The translations under genes were made by a program, and so were the position numbers. Source: Flavobacteriales bacterium (lineage in GTDB: Bacteria > Bacteroidota > Bacteroidia > Flavobacteriales_D > Sanyastnellaceae). Taken from it: a stretch of 64,000 nucleotides of DNA. The notes under the pieces were generated by a model, which was not told the origin of the DNA, searched no databases, and saw nothing but the letters and a program-made list of their open reading frames with translations. Shown here one piece after another: positions 39,301 through 47,721 of this stretch (positions are counted from its first letter, which is position 1; each line of letters begins with the position of its first letter). Location of the stretch: NCBI GenBank assembly GCA_018402085.1, contig JAGYJM010000002.1, positions 1,488,001 to 1,552,000 on the forward strand, in the 5' to 3' direction.

Positions 39301-41054
39301 CTGAGTGAAGGATTATTCACTTCAATCTGTATGCTGTCTGAGCAGGCAAGACCATTGAAGCTCACTGTTGAAACCAGCCAAAGATCTTCATCAGGATACA
39401 GGGCCACACCGGGCGTCTCTGCCCCCGTTGACCATTCAATATCAGCCGATGTCACTGCTCCACTCCACGTTGCTTCAACAGCAAGAATTTTATTGATGCC
39501 TTGACAAGGGTCTGCGAAAACATCGTTTGAAGCCTCCACGGTGCAGCTATTCTGCCCGAGGCAGGCAGCCTCTACAATCTGGAGGGTATTGCCTGAATGG
39601 CAGTTTCCTATCTCGAAGTTACCACATGACCCGGTCGGCGTTCCATAACTTGCAAAGTCAATTGAAGTAATGACCGCCCCGGGAGGCGCGGTGAGTGTAA
39701 TGGACTCATCGTTGATCTCAATAGCTGTATCGCAGATAGTGCCACTTTCGCCCTCCATGATCAGCTCATTCACGTTGGCCTCAAACAGTGTTGCCGCACA
39801 GATAGTTGTGTCGCCTTGCACAATGCCCTGACCAAGCACATACGCGCGCAAGCTGTCACTTGAAGTACAACCCAACGAATCGGTAACGGTCAGCGAATAA
39901 AGGCCGGAAGTATTGTACGAAATCGATTGTGTGTCCTCGCCTGTACTCCAATTATACAACGCATAACCAGGAGGTCCGGTGAGGGTTTCTGCTTCAAAGC
40001 CGCACCTTGTTATGGTATCGGTCTCGAAGTTGACTTCGGGTGTTGACACCAGTATCTGCGCTGAATCTGTGCAAGAAAAAAGACCATTGCTGACTTCTAC
40101 CTGAACAAGCGTATCGCTGAAAACGGTGTAATTGCTTTGTTCACTTGTGCTGCCATCGTTCCAAAGTACCGTTTGCAACAGCGGTTCTGTGTCTGTTTCG
40201 AGGGTAAACTGCACTTCTGTTCCAGCGCAAAAGCGCTGGGATGCGAAATCCAGTCGGGCATCCAAAATGGATATCACTGCGCTGTCAGAAGCGACGCATC
40301 CAATAGAGTCGGTCACGCTGAGACTGAAAACACCTGAAACCGAAACCGTAATGGATGGCGTTGACTCACCAGTGCTCCAGTTGTATTCATTAAATGATCC
40401 CGGCGCACTCAACAGCACTTCTGCAGGAGCACAAACTGACAAGGTGTCAACTCCAAGGTTGAGGTTCACTGCTTGCGGACTAATGAAAATGCTGTCTTCG
40501 CACAAGACTCCCTGATCATCGAGTTCAACAGCTATCCAGGCTGAAGAGTCTGCTACGAAAACAAAGTCAGAAGCCGTGCTGCCATCAGACCAAACCACTG
40601 ATGGCGGTGTGATCAAAGATGAATACTCCATTTCAACCGTCAATCGCTTGGGTAAGCCAGGACAAGGGTCATCAAAAATGTCGTTCGCTGCCTCGATCGT
40701 AAAACTACCGTTGCCCAGGGCGGCTGCTTCGACGATGGCCACAGAGCTTGAGGCATGGCAAGAAGATGTTGTGTAGCTTCCACAACTGCCATTCGGGGTT
40801 CCGTAGCTTGCAAATATCACATCCGTAAAGACGGCACCCGCCGGCGCAGTCATGGTCAGAGTGCCATTCTCTAAAACGGTTTGGCAAATTGTGCCCGTTG
40901 CTGCTTCAGGCACATTATGAGCTGAAAGCACGACCTCTTCCCCCGGGCATACGAATAGGGTATCAGGACCAAGGTCGACCGGACAGCCATCCTGCGCTTT
41001 TGCGCAGAAAGGAAGCAGAAGAATGAGGAACAATCCTCTAAAAGCATTTTTCAT
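35937..41054 (-). CDS. Giant surface protein with three SUEL-type lectin domains
   Basis: 1705 residues. Signal peptide ends CAKAQ (residue 21). A chain of Ig-like repeats (DTTICxGDSxxL, YxWSTGxxT, LxVTDSxGCxxSDS) carries three SUEL/rhamnose-binding lectin domains at about 54-146, 438-531 and 823-916. Each has FASYGTxxGSCG, a CH motif, EAACLGQNSC or equivalent, and a DPCxGxxK close. About 1065-1235 is a different beta domain (SWDGNGSNGDELW, SLCDESWAFDDF). All four insertions sit between the VxLxV strand and the WSTG strand of the Ig repeat, and uninserted repeats show the same junction. A SprB repeat (about 1428-1495), four GCTD repeats and SSDLLQFLGIFGTACP end the protein. It starts 36 bp after the C-type lectin gene, so the two form an operon. 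Confidence 0.88.
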   Translation of the reverse strand: MKNAFRGLFLILLLPFCAKAQDGCPVDLGPDTLFVCPGEEVVLSAHNVPEAATGTICQTVLENGTLTMTAPAGAVFTDVIFASYGTPNGSCGSYTTSSCHASSSVAIVEAAALGNGSFTIEAANDIFDDPCPGLPKRLTVEMEYSSLITPPSVVWSDGSTASDFVFVADSSAWIAVELDDQGVLCEDSIFISPQAVNLNLGVDTLSVCAPAEVLLSAPGSFNEYNWSTGESTPSITVSVSGVFSLSVTDSIGCVASDSAVISILDARLDFASQRFCAGTEVQFTLETDTEPLLQTVLWNDGSTSEQSNYTVFSDTLVQVEVSNGLFSCTDSAQILVSTPEVNFETDTITRCGFEAETLTGPPGYALYNWSTGEDTQSISYNTSGLYSLTVTDSLGCTSSDSLRAYVLGQGIVQGDTTICAATLFEANVNELIMEGESGTICDTAIEINDESITLTAPPGAVITSIDFASYGTPTGSCGNFEIGNCHSGNTLQIVEAACLGQNSCTVEASNDVFADPCQGINKILAVEATWSGAVTSADIEWSTGAETPGVALYPDEDLWLVSTVSFNGLACSDSIQIEVNNPSLSFAEDTLTFCGVDTLQVNAPAGYSTYLWSDGSTADGIEVTESGVYELIVTDSLFCADTAAVWVSLMSAEIGPDSLFLCQGDEITFAVDSDAGTFPQNINWFDGSEDESYTYTALSDTTVSVEVSNGLITCYDTVNVALSLPFVDLGPDTLSVCGGEGFSLEAGLGYAAYDWSTGASTASIEPFQFGEYSVQVTDSLGCQASDTIYLWVLGSGIMPSDTTICIGDSLDLFVENIPQINNSGTVCGTATEQSGSLTLTAPAGTVFNSIDFASYGTASGSCGSFAIGACHAASSSQIVESLCLGQSTCTIPVDNDTFVDPCDGTGKWLTVQASYGQSEVYADILWSTGETDELINVAPQSQSVYTLEVSNEDLTCTDEITVDVSNPVLQLMNDTISLCAVDSVLLEAPAGFEAYFWSNGSTDQQNYVSFSDTYTVTGQDAFGCEVSDSVLVSIVNGEIMTPDTIICIGDSAQLVVNDPNLSGSQFYFNDFEAPVGNEWSRTDRVNIDDSQVFGNFANETVTLNLQGLPPHQEVTVSFTFYAIDSWDGNGSNGDELWTWTADGENVLSTNFTSFSNKSQCYPYDCPASNPYGTTSEGVIDGFCFAMDGFKYMISKTIPHSGSSLEMQFSAAGLQSLCDESWAFDDFSVQVVSEVSYSDILWSTGETADSIIVAPDSLEWYHVVISDGVMTCTDSVQVNVSNPQASFDQDSILLCSLSEYPIALEQEWESYLWSTAETTDTIAISATGTYTVEVTDSIGCATQDSLYAYFAEMQIQQEDTSVCVGTSLLLEVLDDSQAYFWSNGVNNDPFTFTPAGDTLLIASYENGIGQCADSVFIRVSDLELDLDLVNVSCFGAADGTALATADGGILPYQFDWGGSDPLALTPEAHFLALTDSIGCSLDTTFVITQPLPLVASASGLFNACNDSIVLNWSAAGGTEPFTLNWSQGSTPTTPGSYNFTVVDQNGCSFENSLSLEASSETCGCTYEEACNYDPAATSDDGSCTYPAEGFDCAGNEVCAPTGVEGCTYEDACNYDPAAETDNGTCTYPLEGYDCAGNCIADYNNNGVCDLEEITGCTYENGFNYDPAATVDDGNCNFSCTGDFNGDDLVNSSDLLQFLGIFGTACP
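40222..40244. repeat. GGATG-tagged hairpin inside the SUEL-lectin gene
   Basis: CCAGCGC-AAAA-GCGCTGG then GATGC, in frame as SQRFCAG within an Ig-like repeat. Confidence 0.65.
40988..41012. repeat. GGATG-tagged hairpin in the SUEL-lectin signal peptide
   Basis: CATCC then TGCGC-TTTT-GCGCA, read on the minus strand as FCAKAQDG at the cleavage site. It is the same 24 bases as at 9203 and 15124. Confidence 0.8.
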
Positions 41055-41090
41055 AACCTACGAATTGCTGTGCGTTTAAAGAGGCTTTTA

Positions 41091-41530
41091 TTAAGGACAA
41101 GCGGTTCCGAAGATGCCCAGGAACTGGAGCAGGTCGGATGAATTTACCAGGTCATCGCCATTGAAATCTCCGGTGCAACTGAAATTGCAGTTACCATCAT
41201 CGACGGTAGCCGCGGGGTCGTAGTTGAAGCCGTTCTCGTAGGTACAACCGGTGATCTCTTCAAGGTCACAAACGCCGTTGTTGTTGTAATCAGCGATACA
41301 GTTGCCTGCGCAGTCATACCCCTCCAGCGGATAGGTACAGGTGCCGTTATCGGTCTCTGCTGCGGGGTCGTAGTTGCAGGCGTCTTCGTAGGTGCAACCT
41401 TCTACTCCTGTTGGTGCGCAGACCTCATTGCCAGCACAGTCGAATCCTTCTGCAGGATAGGTACAGCTACCATCATCTGAAGTGGCCGCAGGATCATAGT
41501 TACAAGCTTCTTCATAGGTGCAGCCGCAGG
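41091..41530. repeat. Near-identical 3' cassette, copy 2
   Basis: Counterpart of 35937-36375 in the C-type lectin gene. Identity breaks off at the SSETCG codons, where the SprB/Ig part of each protein begins. Confidence 0.9.
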
Positions 41531-44500
41531 TTTCAGAAGAGGCCGGTACCATTACGGTCTGCTCTGCTTCACAACCGTTCGCGTCGAGTGCTGAAAGGGT
41601 GTACTCTCCCGGTGCTGCAGCATCAGGATCGATACCGCCAACATCAAAGGTGTAAGGCGTTGTGCCTCCGGTCGCTTGCGGAATGATCACCCCATCTGCC
41701 CCGGCACAAACCGGAGGAAGTGCGGTGCTGTAAAGGAAGAAAGGTGCAGGCTCGGTCATTTGAAGGACGGTATCCACCGTGCAGCCTATCGAGTCGGTCA
41801 CAGTGAGTGCGTAGCTTCCTTTGCCAACCTGGGCAGGATTGAAGCCGTTCCAGTCAAAGCTGTAAGGTTCAATTCCGGCAGAAGGATTGACGATGAACGA
41901 TCCGTTCAGCGAATCGTAGCAGCTCGGTTCAGTGAGCAATACTTCAAGCGCGATATCACTTACACTGACTGCAGCTGTATCGAAACAGGTCGCTATGCCG
42001 TCAAATACCTGGTAAACGATGAGGGTATCGGCTTCAGGAGTGATGTCAAAAGTAGCTCCCGTAATATCACCCGGCCAGGTGACTGTTTCATTGTTGAGTG
42101 TCAACTCAAAATTCACTTCGCTACCGATGCACAATGTGGTATCACGAATGTTGATTGCCGGCGACACGAAGAAGTGTGCGTAGGTGGTATCCGCATTTAC
42201 ACACCCGAGGCTATCGGTGACTGTAACGCTGTAGTCACCGTCTTGTCCTACAGTGATTACGTTGCTGGTTTCACCGGTGTTCCAGGAGAAAGTGCTGGCG
42301 TCTACTTGTGGGTCAAGTAATAGGCTGTCAGCTTCACACACAATCAGGGTGTCTCCACCGAGGAAGGGCTGCGGAAGCAGGTTGACCTCCACAAAGATGC
42401 TGTCTGTACAGGTTGTGATGCCATCAGATACGGAAACGCCATACAAGAATGTTGAATCAGCCACCAGGGTAAGCTCAGGGATGGTATCACCGGTTGACCA
42501 GATGATTTCGAGCTCTGTACCGCCGCTAAACTCGCATACGCTGAGATAAGCTTGATCTCCATCTACGTCATTCCAGTCATTGGTCGAACGGATGTGGACG
42601 TAGTCTTCACCTGCGCCTGAATCGCTCGGTTCGTTGCTTCCCCAGTTGGTATAGGTCACCGGCTCGCCCGTGACCCATTCAAAGGTGCCTTCCTGGTTCA
42701 CATCATTCAGACCGATATAAATGTTTGAAGAAGACAGTCCGGCCACCAGGTTCTGCTCAGCGAGTGAGGTAATCGTCGCGAGATGTCCGCCCACATTTGT
42801 GCAGTTCGCTTCAGAGGTTGCGTAATTCGCCGTACCATTTGAGATGAAATAGTAATTGCCGTTCAATTCACCTCCGTAGCTGTATCCGGGCAGCTGGGTG
42901 TTTTCATTGACGTTGGTATTGACGGTGTTCAGGATGAGTTCCTGTCCGAAACAAATCGAAGTATCGTTCTGCGCGATCGTTGCATCCACGAGGCTCAGGA
43001 AGAGGGTATCATTGGTGATGCAGGCACCTTCGTCTACTTCAATGGTGTATAGTCCGCTGCTGTTGACGGTTGTTGAGGTGCTGTCAGATCCGGTGCTCCA
43101 GAGGTAGCTGCTGAAGCCTGCTTCAGCAGTGAGTGTAGTTTCTGCGCCACATACCTGAACCGTGTCACTTTCAAAAGCGAATTGAGGTGTATTCACCGTC
43201 ACCTGAACGGTATCGCTGCAGATTTGTACGCCGTTGTCAATGGTCACGTAGTAAGTGGTTGTTGTATCCGGCGTTGCGGTGATCGATGCAGTGGTATCGC
43301 CTGTAGACCAAAGGATGTCAAGACCCGGGATTGCATCAAACTCGCAGGTATAGCGACGAGAACCGCTCACTGAATTATCATTCCAGGTTCCTGCTGTATT
43401 GAAGTGTGCATAATGCTCAACGTTTCCGGAGTTGTTGGGTTCGATGCCCCCCCAGTTGGTATAGGTCACCGGTTCTCCATTTACCCAAACCCATTCGTCT
43501 TCAACGGCTTCATCGGTGAAACCAATCCATTGCTCGGTGGACGGAAATAAGTTTCTGATAAAGTTATTTTCTGCAGCTGAGCCAATCACAGAAAGGTAGC
43601 CTCCCTGAGAAGCACATGCATTGGCAGCGTTGGTCCAGTTTGCGGTACCTGTTGAAGTATAATAATAGTTGCCATTGAACTCACCTGCGAAAGAAAGTCC
43701 ATCCAGATCATCCGGCGCTTCTGCGCCGCCGGCTGCAATCGTCATCGTCACGGTCTCACCTGCGCAGATGTTCTGATCACCCTCCTGAATGGTTGGATCG
43801 AGCATGAAGACGTTCAGTGTATCTTCTGTAATGCAAGCCCCTTCATCTACCGTGGCGCTGTAAATTCCTGTCTCAGAAATGGTCAGGGTTTGGCCGCTAG
43901 CTCCTGTACTCCATGCAACCGACTCCCATCCTGTTCCGGCATCGAGAATAGTCTCGCTGTCACAGATAAAAAGTGAATCGAGTCCGAAATCAAACTGAGG
44001 TTCAAATACGTTCACAGCAACCGTATCTGTGCAGGTTTGGAACTCGTCGGTCACCGTCACGAAGTAGATCGAATCAGCGACCGGCGAAACGGTTATGGCT
44101 TCAGTGGTATCACCCGTAGACCATTGAATGTCAACCGTAGTCAGGTTGGTGAATTCGCAGACAAAGGTGTTCAATATGGCATCATTGGGCATGTCGTTCC
44201 ACTCACCGGTTGAGCCGCTCATTTCTCCGTAATGTTCTATACCACCGGAGTTATTTGGCTCATTTGGCGTATTCCAGTTGGTGTAGGTTACCGGCTCGCC
44301 CGTGACCCATTGCCAGTCGCCCTCAACATCTTGATCGGTAAAGCCGATCCATTGTCTTGTAGGTGAATGAATCGAGAGGATAAAGTTGTTTTCTGCTGCT
44401 GAATTGATGGTCACGAGGTGGCCACCGAGTCCGCTGCAGGTGCTCTGTGCGTTGGTCCAACTCTGTGACTGCCCGCTGATGTAGTATTGGCTGTCACCAA

Positions 44501-46529
44501 ATTCCCCTCCATAGTTGAGTCCAACTATATCGCCGGGCTGAGTAGCATTTTGATTGATACTAAAAGTCACTGAATCGCCGAGGCAAATATCCTGATCGTC
44601 TTCAATGATGTTCGCTTTAAGCAAGAACAGCTCAAGTGTATCTGCAGAAGTGCAGGCCCCTTCGTCAACGTCAACATAGTATTGACCAGATTCTGTAACG
44701 GTAATCGTCTGTGTAGTTTCACCGGTATTCCACAGGTATGACGCCATGCCTGCACCGGCATCGAGGATCGCTTCAGGTCCGCAGACATACAGGGTATCTT
44801 CCGGGAGTTCGTACTGTGGGGTGAACACCTCAATGAGGACTGAATCAGTGCATGTTTGATTCTCATCGGTGAGAGTGAGCGTGTACCAGGTGTCCTGAGT
44901 AGGCTGTACATTAATGCTGTTATCCGTAGATCCGGTGCTCCATTCAAGCGCAACGTCGTTGAATTCAGAGACTTCACAAACGAAACGCTGAGCAGAGAGT
45001 CCGCTCACATCATTCCAGTCGCCAAATGCAGTCATTACGGTAAAGTCTTCGCCTCCTGCACCAGGGTCAGAGTCATTCGGTTCACCGCTGTTCCAGTTGG
45101 TGTACGTAACCGGGTCACCGTTCATCCACGTAAAGGTGCCTTCATTATTCTCATCGGTAAAGCCGATGTACACCTGGCTGTTTCCGGTGAAACTGTTAAT
45201 GAAGTTGTTCTCAGCAGCACTGTTAATCGAAACCAAATAGCCACCGTTGTCTTCGCAGGCCGTTCTGGCATTGGCTACCGGCGAGGTACCATTCGAGTAG
45301 TAGTATTCACTTCCGTTGAACTCACCCTCGAAAGAGAAACCGGCAAAATCGCCGCCTCCGGATGGAGTAGTCACTGCTGATAGGGTTACACTCTCACCGA
45401 GGCAGATTTGTTGGTTGCCCTCAGCAATGCTCGGGTCGAGAATAATAACCTCAAGGGTGTCTTCAGCTATACAAGCGCCTTCGTTCACGGCTAAAGAGAA
45501 AGTGCCTTCTCCGGCGTCAATGGATTGGGTTGTTTCGCCGGTACTCCAGAGATAACCTTCAGCGACCCCTGCATCGAGCGTAGTTGTTGGTCCACACGCA
45601 TAGAGGGTATCTTGTGCAAAGGAGAACTGGGGATTTTCTACTGAGACAGTGATGCTGTCGGTACAGGTTTGAATGCCATTATCGAAGGTTACGTAGTAGG
45701 TTGTTGTTACGGATGGAGAGACCGTGATGCTGTTACCCGTTTCATTGGTACTCCAGGTCACTTCTACGTTCTGACCTCCGTCAAATTCGATCAGAAACGG
45801 GAAACTGGCTGTACCGTCAAGGTCGTTCCATTCAGCGTCTTCCTGCATTTCGCCGTAATGCTCAGCACCTTGCAGGTTATTGGGTTCGGGAGACGGACCG
45901 CCTTCCCAGTTGGTGTAAGTTACAGGTTCTCCGCTGAGCCACACCCAGTCGCCTTCTGTGGCTTCATCGGTGAAGCCGATCCATTGGCGGACAGCAGGGT
46001 TGGCCGCATGGACGAACGCATTCTCTGCTGCACTGTTGATGGAAACCAGGTACCCACCTTCTGCATTCGCACGATCGCGGGCATTGGGCCACGTGTCTGT
46101 ATCGGGCGACTGATAGTAGAAATGCCCGTCGAGCTCGCCGTAAAAGGAGAACCCTTCCGGATCAGGGGCGATACCGCTGTATGCGACGGTGGCACTCAGT
46201 GTAAGGCTTTCACCTGCACAGATGGTGGTATCCGGCTGATTAATTGCTCCGTTCAAAAGGTCAACGTAGACACTGTCAGTAATCGTACACAGCGCAGATG
46301 TAGCCGTCAATGTGTAATATCCTGAGGCATCTGCTACGATGTTGGTTGATGTTTCTCCTGTGCTCCATGAGTAGGTGTCAAAATCAGTCGGACCCATAAG
46401 GGTGGTGGTGTCCACCTGACAGAGTACGATACTGTCTTGAAAGGTGAAGCTGCAATCCTGGGCTTTGAGGGTATTGGCCGTAATAGCGAGAACAGCCACT
46501 AAGGCTAGTAAAGTTAAAGTTGAGCGCAT
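41091..46529 (-). CDS. Giant surface protein with five C-type lectin domains
   Basis: 1812 residues. Signal peptide 1-24 (ANTLKAQ). Five C-type lectin-like domains at about 128-249, 398-520, 670-792, 944-1065 and 1216-1334, each with GGYLVSINSAAENxF, WIGFTDxxxEGxWxW and EPVTYTNW. The first four carry an EPN motif and all five have WND, the calcium-site pair typical of mannose-type sugar binding; the fifth has EPS instead. Each lectin domain is inserted in an Ig-like repeat between (I/L)CxGESVTLS and the WSTG strand. Empty repeats, a SprB-like region (about 1530-1600), four GCTD repeats and SSDLLQFLGIFGTACP follow. First gene of an operon with the SUEL-lectin gene. Confidence 0.9.
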   Translation of the reverse strand: MRSTLTLLALVAVLAITANTLKAQDCSFTFQDSIVLCQVDTTTLMGPTDFDTYSWSTGETSTNIVADASGYYTLTATSALCTITDSVYVDLLNGAINQPDTTICAGESLTLSATVAYSGIAPDPEGFSFYGELDGHFYYQSPDTDTWPNARDRANAEGGYLVSINSAAENAFVHAANPAVRQWIGFTDEATEGDWVWLSGEPVTYTNWEGGPSPEPNNLQGAEHYGEMQEDAEWNDLDGTASFPFLIEFDGGQNVEVTWSTNETGNSITVSPSVTTTYYVTFDNGIQTCTDSITVSVENPQFSFAQDTLYACGPTTTLDAGVAEGYLWSTGETTQSIDAGEGTFSLAVNEGACIAEDTLEVIILDPSIAEGNQQICLGESVTLSAVTTPSGGGDFAGFSFEGEFNGSEYYYSNGTSPVANARTACEDNGGYLVSINSAAENNFINSFTGNSQVYIGFTDENNEGTFTWMNGDPVTYTNWNSGEPNDSDPGAGGEDFTVMTAFGDWNDVSGLSAQRFVCEVSEFNDVALEWSTGSTDNSINVQPTQDTWYTLTLTDENQTCTDSVLIEVFTPQYELPEDTLYVCGPEAILDAGAGMASYLWNTGETTQTITVTESGQYYVDVDEGACTSADTLELFLLKANIIEDDQDICLGDSVTFSINQNATQPGDIVGLNYGGEFGDSQYYISGQSQSWTNAQSTCSGLGGHLVTINSAAENNFILSIHSPTRQWIGFTDQDVEGDWQWVTGEPVTYTNWNTPNEPNNSGGIEHYGEMSGSTGEWNDMPNDAILNTFVCEFTNLTTVDIQWSTGDTTEAITVSPVADSIYFVTVTDEFQTCTDTVAVNVFEPQFDFGLDSLFICDSETILDAGTGWESVAWSTGASGQTLTISETGIYSATVDEGACITEDTLNVFMLDPTIQEGDQNICAGETVTMTIAAGGAEAPDDLDGLSFAGEFNGNYYYTSTGTANWTNAANACASQGGYLSVIGSAAENNFIRNLFPSTEQWIGFTDEAVEDEWVWVNGEPVTYTNWGGIEPNNSGNVEHYAHFNTAGTWNDNSVSGSRRYTCEFDAIPGLDILWSTGDTTASITATPDTTTTYYVTIDNGVQICSDTVQVTVNTPQFAFESDTVQVCGAETTLTAEAGFSSYLWSTGSDSTSTTVNSSGLYTIEVDEGACITNDTLFLSLVDATIAQNDTSICFGQELILNTVNTNVNENTQLPGYSYGGELNGNYYFISNGTANYATSEANCTNVGGHLATITSLAEQNLVAGLSSSNIYIGLNDVNQEGTFEWVTGEPVTYTNWGSNEPSDSGAGEDYVHIRSTNDWNDVDGDQAYLSVCEFSGGTELEIIWSTGDTIPELTLVADSTFLYGVSVSDGITTCTDSIFVEVNLLPQPFLGGDTLIVCEADSLLLDPQVDASTFSWNTGETSNVITVGQDGDYSVTVTDSLGCVNADTTYAHFFVSPAINIRDTTLCIGSEVNFELTLNNETVTWPGDITGATFDITPEADTLIVYQVFDGIATCFDTAAVSVSDIALEVLLTEPSCYDSLNGSFIVNPSAGIEPYSFDWNGFNPAQVGKGSYALTVTDSIGCTVDTVLQMTEPAPFFLYSTALPPVCAGADGVIIPQATGGTTPYTFDVGGIDPDAAAPGEYTLSALDANGCEAEQTVMVPASSETCGCTYEEACNYDPAATSDDGSCTYPAEGFDCAGNEVCAPTGVEGCTYEDACNYDPAAETDNGTCTYPLEGYDCAGNCIADYNNNGVCDLEEITGCTYENGFNYDPAATVDDGNCNFSCTGDFNGDDLVNSSDLLQFLGIFGTACP
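43709..43728. repeat. CATCC-tagged hairpin in a lectin-domain linker
   Basis: CATCC then GGCGC-TTCT-GCGCC, read as GGAEAPDD exactly at the junction between the Ig strand and the fourth C-type lectin domain. Confidence 0.7.
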
Positions 46530-46697
46530 TTTTTGGTCAGTTAGTAGGCCGTGAAAGTACTTTGATCTTTTTCGAGGTCAAAGTGATCGATAAGGAGTTA
46601 ATGATTAATTAACCCCTGATTTAGAGAGGGATGGCCACTTCATGCAATCGCACGCTCCTCCCCTTTTCACATCTCTTGTATTCAAGTCTACAATCTT

Positions 46698-46715
46698 TAT
46701 CGTAATATTGCGATA
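46698..46715. promoter_or_regulatory. Palindromic operator-like site before arsM
   Basis: TATCGTAAT-ATTGCGATA: 9-bp arms with one mismatch, ending 15 bp before the arsM ATG. This position and symmetry suit an ArsR-type repressor. No arsR gene is in the window. Confidence 0.5.
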
Positions 46716-46729
46716 TACAATTGACCACT

Positions 46730-47611
46730 ATGGAAAACGAAAAAGCACTCAAAGACATCGTCAAGACGCGCTACGCGCAGATAGCAGAGCAAGGCAAAGC
46801 TGAAAATGCCTCTTCCTGCTGCGGAGCGACCACACCTTCAAATAAGGTGTACAACATCATGATGGACGATTACACCGGTACTGACGGCTACGTAGAGGAT
46901 GCCGATCTCGGCCTGGGTTGTGGACTTCCAACTGCGTTTGCGCAAATCAGCAAGGGTGATACGGTGATTGACCTCGGCTCCGGCGCCGGGAATGATTGCT
47001 TCGTCGCCCGCCATGAAACCGGTCCGGAAGGCAAAGTGATTGGCATTGACTTCACCCCGGCTATGATCAATAAAGCCCGGGAGAATGCTGAGAAGCTCGG
47101 ACTCAACAACGTGGAGTTCCGAGAAGGGGACATTGATGCAATGCCGGTGAACGACAACGTTGCAGACGTCATCGTGAGTAACTGTGTGCTGAACCTCGTG
47201 CCGAACAAAGAGAAAGTCATCAACGAAATCTACCGAGTACTCAAACCGGGCGGACATTTCAGCATTTCAGACATTGTGCTTGTGGGTGACCTTCCGGGTG
47301 CCTTACGCGCCGATGCCGAAATGTATGCGGGCTGCGTAGCGGGTGCGATTCAAAAAGCAGACTACCTACAACACATCCAGGATGCCGGATTCACCTCAGT
47401 CACCGTACAAAAAGAGAAAACGATATCCATTCCGGATGACATTCTCGAAAAGTACCTGTCTTCAGCAGAAATCGAAGCGTTCACATCAGGCGAGACCGGT
47501 ATTTTCAGCATCACGGTTTACGCCGAAAAGCCGGGGGACAAACCTACAAAGCGAAAAGTGAAGCTCGCAGACGTCCAGAGTGGGTGCAACCCTAAATCCG
47601 GATGTTGTTGA
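46730..47611 (+). CDS. arsM: Arsenite methyltransferase
   Basis: 293 residues from the ATG at 46730 (a TTG at 46721 would add three). It transfers methyl groups from SAM to As(III), a detoxification step. SAM motif I is DLGSGAGNDCFVAR, with GKVIGIDFTPAM and RVLKPGGHFSISDI downstream. Cysteines expected for As(III) binding are visible in SSCCGATT, GLGCGLP, SNCVLNL and MYAGCVAG, plus a Cys-rich end (SGCNPKSGCC). It is probably controlled by the palindrome just upstream. It stands alone, without arsenite pump or reductase genes nearby. Confidence 0.92.
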   Translation: MENEKALKDIVKTRYAQIAEQGKAENASSCCGATTPSNKVYNIMMDDYTGTDGYVEDADLGLGCGLPTAFAQISKGDTVIDLGSGAGNDCFVARHETGPEGKVIGIDFTPAMINKARENAEKLGLNNVEFREGDIDAMPVNDNVADVIVSNCVLNLVPNKEKVINEIYRVLKPGGHFSISDIVLVGDLPGALRADAEMYAGCVAGAIQKADYLQHIQDAGFTSVTVQKEKTISIPDDILEKYLSSAEIEAFTSGETGIFSITVYAEKPGDKPTKRKVKLADVQSGCNPKSGCC

Positions 47612-47705
47612 TGTACGATTCATGATGTACAATTCACAATGCACGATTCATGATGTACAATTCACAATGCACAATGCATGATGCACGATGCACAATGGAC
47701 GATGA
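47610..47705. repeat. Degenerate 14-17 bp direct repeats
   Basis: Six or so imperfect copies of ATGTACAATTCACAATGCAC-like sequence fill the gap between arsM and the convergent CRTAC1 gene. No terminator hairpin was found there. Confidence 0.75.
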
Positions 47706-47721
47706 AATGCACAGAACCGAA

